Assembly (NCBI RefSeq): GCF_029338295.1 | Contig: NZ_CP119791.1 | Location: 2,046,001-2,110,000, forward strand | Length of the DNA stretch: 64,000 bases | Direction of reading: 5' to 3' | DNA from: Haladaptatus sp. QDMS2 | GTDB taxonomy: Archaea > Halobacteriota > Halobacteria > Halobacteriales > Halococcaceae | Shown here: positions 49,354-57,960 of the stretch, piece by piece | How the letters are laid out: every line of letters starts with the position of its first letter | How positions within the stretch are numbered: the stretch's first letter is position 1 | Notes under the pieces: generated by a model | The model's database searches: none | Told to the model about the DNA's origin: nothing | What the model saw: only the letters and a program-made list of their open reading frames with translations | Position numbers and translations under genes: made by a program

Positions 49354-49788
49354 ATGGCTGAATTCTACGACGTGTTCGAAAACCGGGTGCGCTTCGCCGA
49401 GACAGACATGCAGGGCGTCGTCTTCTACGGAAACTACGTCACCTTCCAGGACGAGACGTTCAACGCCTTCCTCCGGGAGATTGACTACGGCTACGACACG
49501 TTCGCAGACAAAGGCTGGGACGTCCACGTCGTCCACGTGGATGTAGATTACCACGCCCCCGCGAAGTTCGACGACGTAGTCGTGAACGCGATGCGCGTCG
49601 CAGAACTCGGCACGAAGAGCATCACGTTCGCCTACCGCGCCCGAAAGAAGGCCGACGACACACTGTTCGCCTCGGGCCACGTCACCCACGTCGCCGTGAG
49701 CGCGCAGACGGGCGAGGCAATTGCGATTCCAGACGACTTCCGCGAGGCGCTGCTCGCGTTTCAGGAGACGCCGCCGGAGGTCCGGTAA
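49354..49788 (+). CDS. Acyl-CoA thioesterase, hotdog fold (YbgC/FadM-like)
   Basis: A 144-residue single hotdog domain. RVRFAETDMQGVVFYGNYVTF contains the catalytic Asp in the ETDMQGVV context of the 4HBT/YbgC group (given here by its core, ETDMQGVVFYGNY). HVDVDYHAPAKFDDVV and ITFAYRARKKADD are typical central strands. Such proteins hydrolyse acyl-CoA thioesters, often short-chain or aromatic. ATG at 49354 lies 43 bp behind the citramalate synthase gene; co-transcription is possible but no metabolic link is evident. Confidence 0.87.
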   Translation: MAEFYDVFENRVRFAETDMQGVVFYGNYVTFQDETFNAFLREIDYGYDTFADKGWDVHVVHVDVDYHAPAKFDDVVVNAMRVAELGTKSITFAYRARKKADDTLFASGHVTHVAVSAQTGEAIAIPDDFREALLAFQETPPEVR

Positions 49789-49791
49789 CAA

Positions 49792-50391
49792 TCACGACCC
49801 GAAGCAATCAACTGTTCGCCCGCCTCGCCAAGGGTCGGGATGGAGTGTCTCTGAGTCATCACTCGCCCCGGTACTCTCTGCACGGATGACGACCGACTGG
49901 TCGACGTAGTACGTCACAAAAATACGGGGAGAGTCGCCGATAACAGCTCCATCTTCCGTCTCGACGGTTTCAGAATATCGATATTGAACTCGAACGAGAG
50001 CAGTCTGTTCAGGCGCGTCGTAGGTCCGTGTCTCGTCTATCCAAATCGAGACGTTGGTGAGGCGGTCCCCGTACTGGGCCAGCAACGAGTTCACTCTGTA
50101 CGCTTTTTCGTATTCAGTGACGTACTCGACGATGCCACCTCCGTTTTCGATCGACTCGGGACGTGACGGGTACGCTTTCGGTTCGACCGCATTCTCAGCG
50201 CGTGGTGGATTTGGTTCTGGTCGGTAGGCTGCCCCACAATCGTAGCTGGGCGGTGTTCGTGACGGTTCGGGCGTTTCCGTGCTGGTGTTCACGTCGGAGG
50301 GGGCCGTATCGAGACACGCCGTGAGCGCACCAGACAGCCCGACTCCGGTTAGTGTGAGCAATTGGCGGCGGCGAAACCGAGGGGCAGTCAT
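49792..50391 (-). CDS. Tat-type lipoprotein of unknown function
   Basis: A 199-residue exported protein. APRFRRRQLLTLTGVGLSG followed by ALTAC is a twin-arginine signal with a lipobox, so it should be lipid-anchored outside the cell. The mature part begins with a Thr/Pro linker and the core has DCGAAYRPEPN, IVEYVTEYEKAYRVN and LVRVQYRYSETVETEDG, with a second Cys near the end (TVDCFGS) that could pair with DCG. I do not recognise the family. The ATG at 50391 begins the signal directly. It is convergent with the thioesterase gene, 3 bp apart. Confidence 0.7.
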   Translation of the reverse strand: MTAPRFRRRQLLTLTGVGLSGALTACLDTAPSDVNTSTETPEPSRTPPSYDCGAAYRPEPNPPRAENAVEPKAYPSRPESIENGGGIVEYVTEYEKAYRVNSLLAQYGDRLTNVSIWIDETRTYDAPEQTALVRVQYRYSETVETEDGAVIGDSPRIFVTYYVDQSVVIRAESTGASDDSETLHPDPWRGGRTVDCFGS

Positions 50392-50507
50392 ATCGAGAAA
50401 ATCACACAATACCGGTAAATGTCTTCTCTACACGTTCGCCACTTGCGGTCCATCCCGTACTACCGTCAAACTCACCTTCGACAGCTGTATCAGCAACTAA
50501 GCTTGGC

Positions 50508-50894
50508 TCAGGCGGCCGTCTCGTCGGCTTCCATCAACCCGAACTGGTTGCCTTCAGTGTCCTCACAGTACGCGAGCCAGCCGACGCCATCGACGGCGTG
50601 TTTTTCGGTGATGACTTTCCCGCCGAAGCGTTCGACCAGGTCCACCGTCTCGTCCACCGAGTCGACGTCCACCGTACAGGCAAACCCATTAAACGGGTCG
50701 TGGCCCGTAGGTCTTGGCCCCTCTCGTTTGGTGATTGCGCCGTCAATGCCCGGTTCGTCCGCCTCGCCAGTGACGAGCAGCCAGTAGTCCATGTCGCCCC
50801 ACTGCTCTGCGGTCCAGTCGAAGACGTTCTCGTAGAATTCGAGGGCGCGCTCTGGGTTCTGTGCGTGAATCTCGAAGTGAACAATGCGTCCCAT
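50508..50894 (-). CDS. VOC family protein
   Basis: A 128-residue glyoxalase/bleomycin-resistance fold protein. IVHFEIHAQNPERALEFYEN is the first module, with FDWTAEQWGDMDYWLL after it, and FACTVDVDSVDETVDLVERF begins the second, ending EDTEGNQFGLMEAD. The metal positions are not all occupied by His/Glu, as in many haloarchaeal members of this subgroup whose function is unknown (binding of small molecules or stress resistance are guesses). It has a TATTAAT box about 34 nt upstream and stands alone. Confidence 0.83.
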   Translation of the reverse strand: MGRIVHFEIHAQNPERALEFYENVFDWTAEQWGDMDYWLLVTGEADEPGIDGAITKREGPRPTGHDPFNGFACTVDVDSVDETVDLVERFGGKVITEKHAVDGVGWLAYCEDTEGNQFGLMEADETAA

Positions 50895-51001
50895 CTGAAT
50901 TTCCCAGATTTCGTAGGATGCCAGCAGATTAATAGATTCGCACGGAAACGGCCGCTTCTGCTTCCAGAACCCATCTAAACTAAAAACTCGTTCTGTGATA
51001 T

Positions 51002-51020
51002 ACTGTATCCCTGATACAGT
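51002..51020. promoter_or_regulatory. Perfect inverted repeat, putative operator of the YIP1-ABC operon
   Basis: ACTGTATC-CCT-GATACAGT: two exact 8-bp arms with a 3-nt spacer. It ends 28 nt before the ATG at 51049, so a bound dimeric regulator would cover the expected promoter. No regulator gene is adjacent. Confidence 0.55.
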
Positions 51021-51048
51021 TATCTCCTTTCGAGACTAACCTCAGGTG

Positions 51049-51678
51049 ATGATTCTCGACCTCGTTACGAACCCGGACGCGTTCTTCCGGGCAGAGGCCG
51101 AGTCACCGCGGCTTTGGGGAGCCGCTGGGGTCGTTTTGCTCGCGGGGGTGGTCGGGGCGATAACGTCGTTCCTCCTGCTCTCGCGCATCCTCACCGCGCT
51201 TCCTGCCGACGTTGGCCCGGCCGTCGCACTACTGAGCTACACGTTCGGCGTCGGCGGGGCGCTTGTCACGCAGTTCGTCGTCTGGGTGCTGTTCGCCGTC
51301 GTTTTCCACGTCATCTCCATCGTCTTCGACGGTGAGGGTGACTTCAGAAAGACGCTCGCATTGACCGGGTGGGGGTTCGTCCCCGCCATCTTCGGCGGCC
51401 TGCTCGGCCTCGGCGCGATGTACCTCGCCCTGCAAGGAATTCCGTCGCCGACCACGCCCGAAGCTATCGAGCCGTTTACGCTCGCAGTCACTCGGTCGAG
51501 CGTCCTGCAAGTCGCCGGTCTCGTCGGTATCGCGTTCACCCTGTGGAGCGCGTTCCTCTGGGCGTTCGCCGTCAAATACGCCCGCCACGTCACGCTCGGC
51601 CAGGGAATACTCATCGTCGCGCTTCCGGTCGCGGTCAGCATCGCACTCACACTCGCAAGCCAACTGTTTGTTCTATGA
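51049..51678 (+). CDS. YIP1 family membrane protein
   Basis: A 209-residue protein with five membrane helices of the Yip1 domain type. The N-terminal NPDAFFRAEAESPRLWGAAGVV is the usual cytoplasmic entry, and FDGEGDFRKTLALTGWGFVPAIFG (core: GDFRKTLALTGWGFVP) is the conserved loop between helices. In archaea the role of this family is unknown. A GTG lies one codon before the ATG. The gene heads a four-gene operon: its stop overlaps the start of the next gene by 4 bp (ATGA). A clean inverted repeat lies just upstream. Confidence 0.8.
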   Translation: MILDLVTNPDAFFRAEAESPRLWGAAGVVLLAGVVGAITSFLLLSRILTALPADVGPAVALLSYTFGVGGALVTQFVVWVLFAVVFHVISIVFDGEGDFRKTLALTGWGFVPAIFGGLLGLGAMYLALQGIPSPTTPEAIEPFTLAVTRSSVLQVAGLVGIAFTLWSAFLWAFAVKYARHVTLGQGILIVALPVAVSIALTLASQLFVL

Positions 51679-53156
51679 AATCCACACTCCTCACCATTCT
51701 CGTCGTCTGCGCGTTGCTCGCACCGACGACCGCACTCGCCCAGGAAGACACCTTCATCTCGGTCACGGGCGCGACGGTCACCCCCGAGCAACCCGGCGTC
51801 GCAGACCTCGTCACCGTCACCGCGACCATCCGCAACTCAGCGGGCAGCCAACAGGCGTTCGAAGTGACCGCCGTCTCGCTCGAAGCCCGCGAGGGCTCGA
51901 CCCGCTACGACCGCGTCGAAGACCTGGGGACGCTCTCACCGGGTGAGAGTCTCGCCGTGCCGCTCACCGTGACCTTCGAGGACGCGGGCGTGAAGAAACT
52001 CGAAGTCGAAGTCCGCGGCCGCTCGACCAACGGCTCTGGCGAGACGATTCGTTACCCGGTCACCATCGACGTCCGCGAATCGGTCATCGATGGGTCGGTC
52101 CCCCGCCTGCAAATCGTGACCGGGTCACCGGTGTCGAACACCGAGAGCACCTACGCCGTGCGCGTCTCGAACGGCGGCGAGGCGACGCTGCGCGACCTCG
52201 AACTCACGCTTTCGGGCAGCGCCATCGCCGTCGAGGACGCCGTTCGCGTCGTTCCCCGACTCGAACCCGGCCAATTGCTCACGTTCAACTTCACCGTCGA
52301 AAACGAGCGAGCAGGCCAGTTCACGACTGCGGCCGAACTCTCCTATACCGTCGGCGACGACCGACGCACCGTCTCCGCGACGCGCTCCGTGACGGTCGAA
52401 CCGCTGGTCGAGAACGTCGTCGTGGAGGCGAGCGTGCAGGCGACCGAAGACACCGTCGTCTCCCCGCCCGTGACCGTCTCCGTGTTGAACCTCGGGAACG
52501 CACCCATCGAGAACGTCGTCGTGACGGCCGCGACACAGGACGGCCTCGCCGTCGCACGAACGTTGATTCCCGTTGTCGCCGCGGAGTCAGCGGGCAGCGC
52601 AACGCTCGACCTGACCGGCGTGACCGACCCGACCGACCTCATCATCCAGACCGCCTACGAGACCGGAACCGTCTCCGGAACGAGCGAAACCACGCTCCGC
52701 TACACCCCGCGCGTGGGCGTCGTCGCGCTCACCGGCATCAACACCGAGTTCGAGGACGGCACACTCCACATCACGGGCAGCGCGAGCAACGTCGGGCAAG
52801 GCCCCGCAGAGAGCGTCGTCGTCCGGGTCGTCCCCGCAGACGGCGTGACGCCCGCTCAGCCGTTCCGCGAGTACTTCGTCGGGACGGTTCCCGAGAGCGA
52901 CTTCGTCGTCTTCGACCTCTACGCCGAGGTAGACGAGGGAGTTACGATGGTGCCCGTGAGCGTCACCTACCTCGCGGGCGGCGAGGAGCGAACCGAAACC
53001 GTCCAGGTTCGCGTCGAAGGTAATCGCACCGCGAACGACCAGCAGACCGGCGGCGGCCTCGACCTGCCGCTCATTCTCGGTGGCGTGTTCATCGTCCTGC
53101 TCGTGGCCGGGGTCGTCGGCTACGCCTGGCGCAACTCCCGCGATGGCGCTCGTTGA
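51675..53156 (+). CDS. Exported CARDB/COG1361-like S-layer-type protein with C-terminal anchor
   Basis: A 493-residue protein. The N-terminal STLLTILVVCALLAPTTALA is a Sec-type signal with an ALA cleavage site. The mature part consists of several CARDB-like immunoglobulin-type domains, with recurring patterns such as VTVTATIRNSAGSQQAFEV, YAVRVSNGGEATLRDLEL, VTVSVLNLGNAPIENVVV and HITGSASNVGQGPAESVV. A C-terminal helix (LPLILGGVFIVLLVAGVVGY) with a basic tail anchors it in the membrane. It looks like the periplasmic-like partner of the ABC exporter encoded next, with which it overlaps by 14 bp. Substrate is not known. Confidence 0.82.
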   Translation: MKSTLLTILVVCALLAPTTALAQEDTFISVTGATVTPEQPGVADLVTVTATIRNSAGSQQAFEVTAVSLEAREGSTRYDRVEDLGTLSPGESLAVPLTVTFEDAGVKKLEVEVRGRSTNGSGETIRYPVTIDVRESVIDGSVPRLQIVTGSPVSNTESTYAVRVSNGGEATLRDLELTLSGSAIAVEDAVRVVPRLEPGQLLTFNFTVENERAGQFTTAAELSYTVGDDRRTVSATRSVTVEPLVENVVVEASVQATEDTVVSPPVTVSVLNLGNAPIENVVVTAATQDGLAVARTLIPVVAAESAGSATLDLTGVTDPTDLIIQTAYETGTVSGTSETTLRYTPRVGVVALTGINTEFEDGTLHITGSASNVGQGPAESVVVRVVPADGVTPAQPFREYFVGTVPESDFVVFDLYAEVDEGVTMVPVSVTYLAGGEERTETVQVRVEGNRTANDQQTGGGLDLPLILGGVFIVLLVAGVVGYAWRNSRDGAR

Positions 53157-53832
53157 ACTGCGCGGCGTGGTCAAGCGCTACGAACTCGGCGGCGAGACGC
53201 TCACCGTCCTCAAGGGCGTCGATTTCGCCATCGAACCGGGCGAGTTCGTTGCGGTCATGGGACCCAGTGGCTCCGGGAAATCGACCATGCTCAACATGAT
53301 CGGCCTGCTCGACGAGCCGAGCGAGGGGACCGTCCTGCTCGACGGCGAGGACGTAACCACGCTCTCTGACCGAGACCGCACCAAGGCCCGACAGGGAGCC
53401 ATCGGCTTCATCTTCCAGGACTTCTACCTCATTCCCTCGCTCACGGCGACCGAAAACGTCGAACTACCGACGCTTTTCGGCGGGGCCGCCGCCGCGGAGG
53501 GGCGAGTACGGGCAGAACAGTTGCTCACCGACCTCGGCCTCGGCGATAGACTGGACCACCTGCCCTCTGAACTCTCTGGCGGCCAGCAACAGCGCGTGGC
53601 TATCGCCCGGTCGCTCGTGAACGAACCGCGCGTGCTACTCGCGGACGAACCGACGGGCAACTTAGACCAGAAGACGGGCCGAGAAATCTTAGAGCGCCTT
53701 CGAGCCATCTGCGACGAGGGCGTCGGCATCGTCGCGGTCACCCACGACCCGAACGTCGCCGCGTTCGCCGACCGCCGGGTCAACATCGTCGATGGGGTTA
53801 TCACCGGCGAGGAGGTCGTGACCGATGTTTGA
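53143..53832 (+). CDS. ABC transporter ATP-binding protein (MacB/LolD type)
   Basis: A 229-residue ATPase subunit. Walker A is GPSGSGKST, the Q-loop is IFQDFYLIPSL, the signature is LSGGQQQRVAIARSL, Walker B is VLLADEPTGNLD and the switch His is in VAVTHDPN. The closest pattern is the LolD/MacB group, which works with FtsX-fold permeases to do mechanical work on envelope substrates rather than move small solutes. Its ATG lies inside the 3' end of the CARDB-like gene, and its stop overlaps the permease start by 8 bp. Confidence 0.93.
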   Translation: MALVELRGVVKRYELGGETLTVLKGVDFAIEPGEFVAVMGPSGSGKSTMLNMIGLLDEPSEGTVLLDGEDVTTLSDRDRTKARQGAIGFIFQDFYLIPSLTATENVELPTLFGGAAAAEGRVRAEQLLTDLGLGDRLDHLPSELSGGQQQRVAIARSLVNEPRVLLADEPTGNLDQKTGREILERLRAICDEGVGIVAVTHDPNVAAFADRRVNIVDGVITGEEVVTDV

Positions 53833-54961
53833 ACCAATTTACCGGCGCTTCCCCGCGGTGATGATGGCGCGGCGCAACCTCACGCGAAACAAGATTCGCT
53901 CGGCGCTCGCCATGCTCGGCATCGTCATTGGCGTCCTCGCCATCGCCTCGCTCGGCATCTTCGGGAACACCCTGCAGGTGAGTGTCACCGAATCGCTCGG
54001 CGACATCGGCAGCGAAATCATCGTCTCGCCGGCGTTCGAGGAGGGCGTGAGTTTCCTCTCAGACCGCGACGTCCAGAACGTCGAACGGGCGGCTCCCGGC
54101 GCGACGGTCACGCCGGTCGCCCAGAAACAGGGCGTCATCGAGTTCAGCGGCGAACAACAGGTGATACAGGTGTTTGGCGTCTCCCGACCCGGCGACCTCT
54201 ACGAGGCGGAGGCCGGTTCGATTCCGCCGACGCTCAGAAGCGGCGCACTCGTCGGGACGACCCTCGCTGAAGACCTCGGCGTGCGCGTCGGCAACAGCAT
54301 CGTCGTAGACGGAACGACCTACCGGGTGAGCGCGATTCTCGCCGAGAGTCAGGCGTTCTCGCCCACCTCCGCGAACAACGGCGTCGTGATTCCCGTCGAG
54401 GCGTTCCCCGCACGCGAGTACGGCCAAATCGTCGTCGATGCCGGGTCAGGCTTGGAGGCGAACGCGACGGCCGAAGCCATCCGCGGCCTAAACGACCGAG
54501 ACCGCCGCTACGAAGTGTTCGAACTCGCCGACATCTCCGCGCAAATCGCAGAGGCGTTCAACGCCATCGGCACCTTCCTCATCGCCATCGGGGCCATCTC
54601 ACTGGTCGTCGCGGGGGTGAGCATCCTGAACGTCATGCTCATGAGCACCATTGAGCGACGCACCGAAATTGGCGTCCTCCGGGCTGTGGGCGTCCAGAAA
54701 ATCGAGATTCTCGGCATCATCCTCGTCGAAGCCCTACTGCTCGGCGTCATCGGCGGCGTCGTCGGCGTCTTCCTCTCCATCGGCGCGGGCATGGCCGTGA
54801 GCCAGTTCATCCTCGAAGACCCATTTGGCGTGTTTACCCTCGCGAACTTCGCCTTCATCGGGCAGGCCTACGCCTTCGGTCTCGGGGCAAGTCTCATCTC
54901 TGGCCTCTACCCGGCGTGGCGAGCGGCGAATCTGAACCCCGTGGACGCCCTCCGCGGGTGA
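53825..54961 (+). CDS. ABC transporter permease (MacB/FtsX fold)
   Basis: A 378-residue permease with the MacB topology: one N-terminal helix (NKIRSALAMLGIVIGVLAIAS, given in part), an external MacB-PCD domain of about 200 residues with FGVSRPGDLYEAEAG, and three C-terminal helices of the FtsX domain. STIERRTEIGVLRAVG is the conserved coupling region and GLYPAWRAANLNPVDALRG the family C-terminus (core shown). It should pair with the upstream ATPase and the CARDB-like protein in an export or envelope-remodelling system. The end lies 3 bp from the convergent zinc permease. Confidence 0.92.
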   Translation: MFEPIYRRFPAVMMARRNLTRNKIRSALAMLGIVIGVLAIASLGIFGNTLQVSVTESLGDIGSEIIVSPAFEEGVSFLSDRDVQNVERAAPGATVTPVAQKQGVIEFSGEQQVIQVFGVSRPGDLYEAEAGSIPPTLRSGALVGTTLAEDLGVRVGNSIVVDGTTYRVSAILAESQAFSPTSANNGVVIPVEAFPAREYGQIVVDAGSGLEANATAEAIRGLNDRDRRYEVFELADISAQIAEAFNAIGTFLIAIGAISLVVAGVSILNVMLMSTIERRTEIGVLRAVGVQKIEILGIILVEALLLGVIGGVVGVFLSIGAGMAVSQFILEDPFGVFTLANFAFIGQAYAFGLGASLISGLYPAWRAANLNPVDALRG

Positions 54962-54964
54962 AAA

Positions 54965-55978
54965 TCAGTCTGAGTTCGACTCTGTCGTTCCGGTGGTGAT
55001 GCTCCCCAGTTCGGGGGTTTCGTCCACGGTGAACCGCGTCTGGAGTTTGCCAGCGACGACGGCGAGCGCGTAGAGTGCGACGGCGACGAGGACGATGACG
55101 CCCCCAGCGGTTGCCTCGCCGTAGTACGCCGCGCCGATACCCAGCAGGACGGCGAGTTGCGCGAGAATGACGGAGACGAACAACGATTCGGTGAAACTTC
55201 GCGACACCTGCGTCGCCCCGGCGACGGGAACGACGAGCATCGCGGCGACGAGAATGACGCCCATTATCTGCATCGCGCCGACGACGACGAGCGCCGTCAG
55301 CATGACCATCACGCGGTTGTACCAGCTCACGGACAGTCCCGAGACGGCCGCGGCCGTCTCGTCGAAGGTGACGTAGAGCAGTTGGTTGCGGAACACGGCG
55401 ACGGTCCCGACGATGATGGTGAACAACACGAGCAAGATGGCGGCGTTCTCCGCGGACACCGTGGCGAGGTTGCCGAACAGGAACTGGTTGATGCCGACGG
55501 CGAGGCCGCCCGCGTTCAGGCTGATGAGCACCGACCCGAGGGCGAATCCCGTCGAGAGGACGATGGCCATCGACACGTCGTTGTAGGCGTCGGTGGCCTC
55601 GGCGATGAGTTCGATGAGGAGCGCGGCGATGACGGCGACGACAACGGCTGTCAGATACGGCGACACCCCGAGACTGAACACGCCGTTCAGGAACAGGCCA
55701 ATCGCCACGCCCGCGAAGGCGGTGTGGGCGAGGGCGTCTCCGATGAGCGCGAGTTGTCGATGGACGAGAAACGTCCCGATGAGCGGGGCCATCACGCCGA
55801 TACAGAGGCCGACGAGGATGGCGCGGTGCATGAACTTGTACTCGGGGCTGATTAGCTCCAGGCCGGTCAGGTAGTACAGTTGGGTCATGACCCAGTACCA
55901 GCCTTCGAGGAGGACGTACAGCGGCGAGAGGACGGGGTCAAGCGGACTCGACTGCAGGAGGATGCCGAGTTCGAACAT
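54965..55978 (-). CDS. Zinc/manganese ABC transporter permease (ZnuB family)
   Basis: A 337-residue ABC-3 family permease with eight or nine membrane helices. Family features are IGTFLVHRQLALIGDALAHTAFAGVAIG (core RQLALIGDALAHTAFAG), VSMAIVLSTGFALGSVL, and QLLYVTFDETAAAVSGL. The N-terminal 40 residues before the first family block are longer than in bacteria. It should form the channel for Zn2+ (or Mn2+) delivered by the substrate-binding lipoprotein. Its ATG overlaps the ATPase stop by 1 bp (TGATG). Confidence 0.9.
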   Translation of the reverse strand: MFELGILLQSSPLDPVLSPLYVLLEGWYWVMTQLYYLTGLELISPEYKFMHRAILVGLCIGVMAPLIGTFLVHRQLALIGDALAHTAFAGVAIGLFLNGVFSLGVSPYLTAVVVAVIAALLIELIAEATDAYNDVSMAIVLSTGFALGSVLISLNAGGLAVGINQFLFGNLATVSAENAAILLVLFTIIVGTVAVFRNQLLYVTFDETAAAVSGLSVSWYNRVMVMLTALVVVGAMQIMGVILVAAMLVVPVAGATQVSRSFTESLFVSVILAQLAVLLGIGAAYYGEATAGGVIVLVAVALYALAVVAGKLQTRFTVDETPELGSITTGTTESNSD

Positions 55979-56721
55979 CAGGCATCACCCGAGATGGCCA
56001 CTGCCGTCCCGAACGCCCGGTGGAGGGCGTCGCTTTCGACGAACTCCGTGGTCGGCCCGTCGAAGTAGATGCCGCGATTCAGGCAGACGACGCGGTGTGC
56101 GTGGTCGGCCACCGCCCCGAGGTCGTGTTCGATGAGCAGGATGGTGATGCCCTGGTCGTTGAGGGCTTCGAGCAGTTCGTAGAACGCCTCGACGGATTCT
56201 GCGTCCACGCCGACGGTCGGTTCGTCGAGGACGAGCAGGTCTGCCTCCCCGGCGAGCGCCCGGGCGATGAACGCTCGCTGGCGCTGCCCGCCCGAAAGCT
56301 GCGTCACCCGACGGTTGGCGAAGGCGGTCATCCCCACCGTTTCGAGTGACTGGTCTACGATGTCCCAGTCGGCAGCCGAGAGCCGACCGGTTCCGACGTG
56401 CGGAAAGCGCCCCATCTTCACGACTTCGCGGACGGTAATCGGCATCTCCTTCGAGGCGCTCGCGTGCTGGGCGACGTAGCCGATTCGCGCACCATCGTCG
56501 AACTCGTGAGACGGTTGCGAAAAGAGGCGTGCCTCGCCGCTGTCGGGGCGGAGCAAGCCGAGCATGAGTTTCATCAGCGTCGACTTCCCCGAACCGTTCG
56601 GCCCGACGACGGCGACGTACTCGCCCGACTCGATCTCGAGGGAGATGTCTTCGACGACGGGCGTCGCAGTGTAGCCAAAGGACACGTCAGAGAGACTGAT
56701 GAGCGGGGCCTCCTCAGTCAT
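55978..56721 (-). CDS. Zinc/manganese ABC transporter ATP-binding protein (ZnuC family)
   Basis: A 247-residue ATPase. Walker A GPNGSGKST, Q-loop IGYVAQHAS, signature LSGGQRQRAFIARAL, Walker B LLVLDEPTVGVD and switch IEHDLG are all present. The subgroup is that of metal-ion ABC-3 importers. The ATG at 56721 overlaps the stop of the binding-protein gene by 4 bp and is preferred to the GTG at 56736, which would add five residues. Confidence 0.93.
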   Translation of the reverse strand: MTEEAPLISLSDVSFGYTATPVVEDISLEIESGEYVAVVGPNGSGKSTLMKLMLGLLRPDSGEARLFSQPSHEFDDGARIGYVAQHASASKEMPITVREVVKMGRFPHVGTGRLSAADWDIVDQSLETVGMTAFANRRVTQLSGGQRQRAFIARALAGEADLLVLDEPTVGVDAESVEAFYELLEALNDQGITILLIEHDLGAVADHAHRVVCLNRGIYFDGPTTEFVESDALHRAFGTAVAISGDA

Positions 56722-57782
56722 TCGAAGTTCCTCCACTCACCGCTCCAGCCGTCCGGCCCGGCTTCGGCGGGCGACGTGTTGCCCAGGACGACTTCGAAGG
56801 TTGGCATGTTGATGTTGTATGCAATCTCTTCGTAACCCCAGTCGTTTGCGACCCAGTTCTCGCGGACGCCCGCGTACGGCGTGACCGGGTAGTACGCCTC
56901 GACGTCGGTCTCTGCGAGCAGTTGCTTCGCCGGCTTTCGCGTCTCGAAGACGCCTGCGCCGATGTAGCTGATGTCGAACTCCTCGATGGTTTCCTTCGCC
57001 TTCGTGATGTCGGAGGGTTTCACGTCGCCGCTCGCCGCGAGGTTCACCACGAGCGGGCGCATCTCCACGTCGTATCGCGTCCCGATGTACTGGAAGGCGT
57101 TGTGCGCGGCCAGCTGGACGACCCTTCGCTCTGCGGCGTCGAAGATAGCCTGGTAGTCGGCGTCGATGCGGTCGAGAACCTCGGACTTGTACGCCGTCGC
57201 GTTCGCCTCGAACGTGTCTGCGTGGTCGGGGAAGTACTCGACGAAGCCCGCGGTGATGTTGTCCACCGAGGTTTTCGCCCGCTGTGGGTCGAGCCAAAAG
57301 TGCGGGTCCTGCCCTCTACCCTCGCCGACGCCCTCCTCTTCGGGGTCGAGGCTCGCGGCGAGGTCGACCAGTTCGACGCCTTCGCGGACGTTGATGAGTT
57401 CGGTGTTCGCGCCGTCGTCTTCGAGCGTCTGAATCGCGCGGTCGGCCCACGGCTGGAAGTCCTCGCCGACGTGGATGAACACGTCCGCCTCGATGATGTC
57501 GCGGGTGACGCTCGAATTCGGCTCCCAGCCGTGCCCGTGCAGGCCCGTCGGGACCAGATTCTTCACTTCGACGGGCGTGTCTGCGGCGATTTTCCGCGCA
57601 AAATCGTAGAAACTGAAGAACGATGCGACAGCAACTGGCCCGTCAGTATCGTTGTTCTTTCCGCCTGCGACCGCCTCACCGCCGCCGAGACACCCGGCGA
57701 ACCCTGCAGCAAGCAGTCCAGCGCCGGCAGCGAGCGCCTTCCGCCGAGTCAATCTGCCCGATTGAGAATGCGTGTCAGTCAT
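56718..57782 (-). CDS. Zinc ABC transporter substrate-binding lipoprotein (ZnuA family)
   Basis: A 354-residue cluster A-I binding protein. LTRRKALAAGAGLLAAGFAGC is a Tat signal with a lipobox Cys (key parts TRRKAL and FAGC). Metal ligands of the family are visible: His in GLHGHGWEPNSS, His in DPHFWLDPQRAK and His in VQLAAHNAFQYIGTRY. The loop that is His-rich in bacterial ZnuA is acidic here (LDPEEEGVGEGRGQ), which fits a halophile. It is the first gene of the uptake operon. A palindromic site lies 55 nt upstream of the start, so repression by a metal-sensing regulator is likely. Confidence 0.9.
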   Translation of the reverse strand: MTDTHSQSGRLTRRKALAAGAGLLAAGFAGCLGGGEAVAGGKNNDTDGPVAVASFFSFYDFARKIAADTPVEVKNLVPTGLHGHGWEPNSSVTRDIIEADVFIHVGEDFQPWADRAIQTLEDDGANTELINVREGVELVDLAASLDPEEEGVGEGRGQDPHFWLDPQRAKTSVDNITAGFVEYFPDHADTFEANATAYKSEVLDRIDADYQAIFDAAERRVVQLAAHNAFQYIGTRYDVEMRPLVVNLAASGDVKPSDITKAKETIEEFDISYIGAGVFETRKPAKQLLAETDVEAYYPVTPYAGVRENWVANDWGYEEIAYNINMPTFEVVLGNTSPAEAGPDGWSGEWRNFE

Positions 57783-57836
57783 TGATATCTGATTTAGACG
57801 GGTGAGTTCACTTAACAGTATTGGTCTAACTCAATG

Positions 57837-57852
57837 TTTAGACTTATCTAAA
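57837..57852. promoter_or_regulatory. Palindromic operator-like site upstream of the zinc-uptake operon
   Basis: TTTAGA-CTTA-TCTAAA, exact 6-bp arms with a 4-nt spacer, ending 54 nt upstream of the ATG at 57782. Further half-sites lie closer to the gene: TTTAGAC at 57793-57799 and GTCTAA at 57824-57829. The shape fits a DtxR/MntR- or Fur-like dimer site, but no regulator gene is adjacent. Confidence 0.5.
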
Positions 57853-57960
57853 TCGTTGGTGTGGGCAACAGGCTGTCAGGTTCTCCGAGCGGAAAATGCA
57901 GTAGTGAGCGTCCAGCACGAGTCAATCCAGGAAACGAGAACGAGGTTGCTCAGCGAGCAG

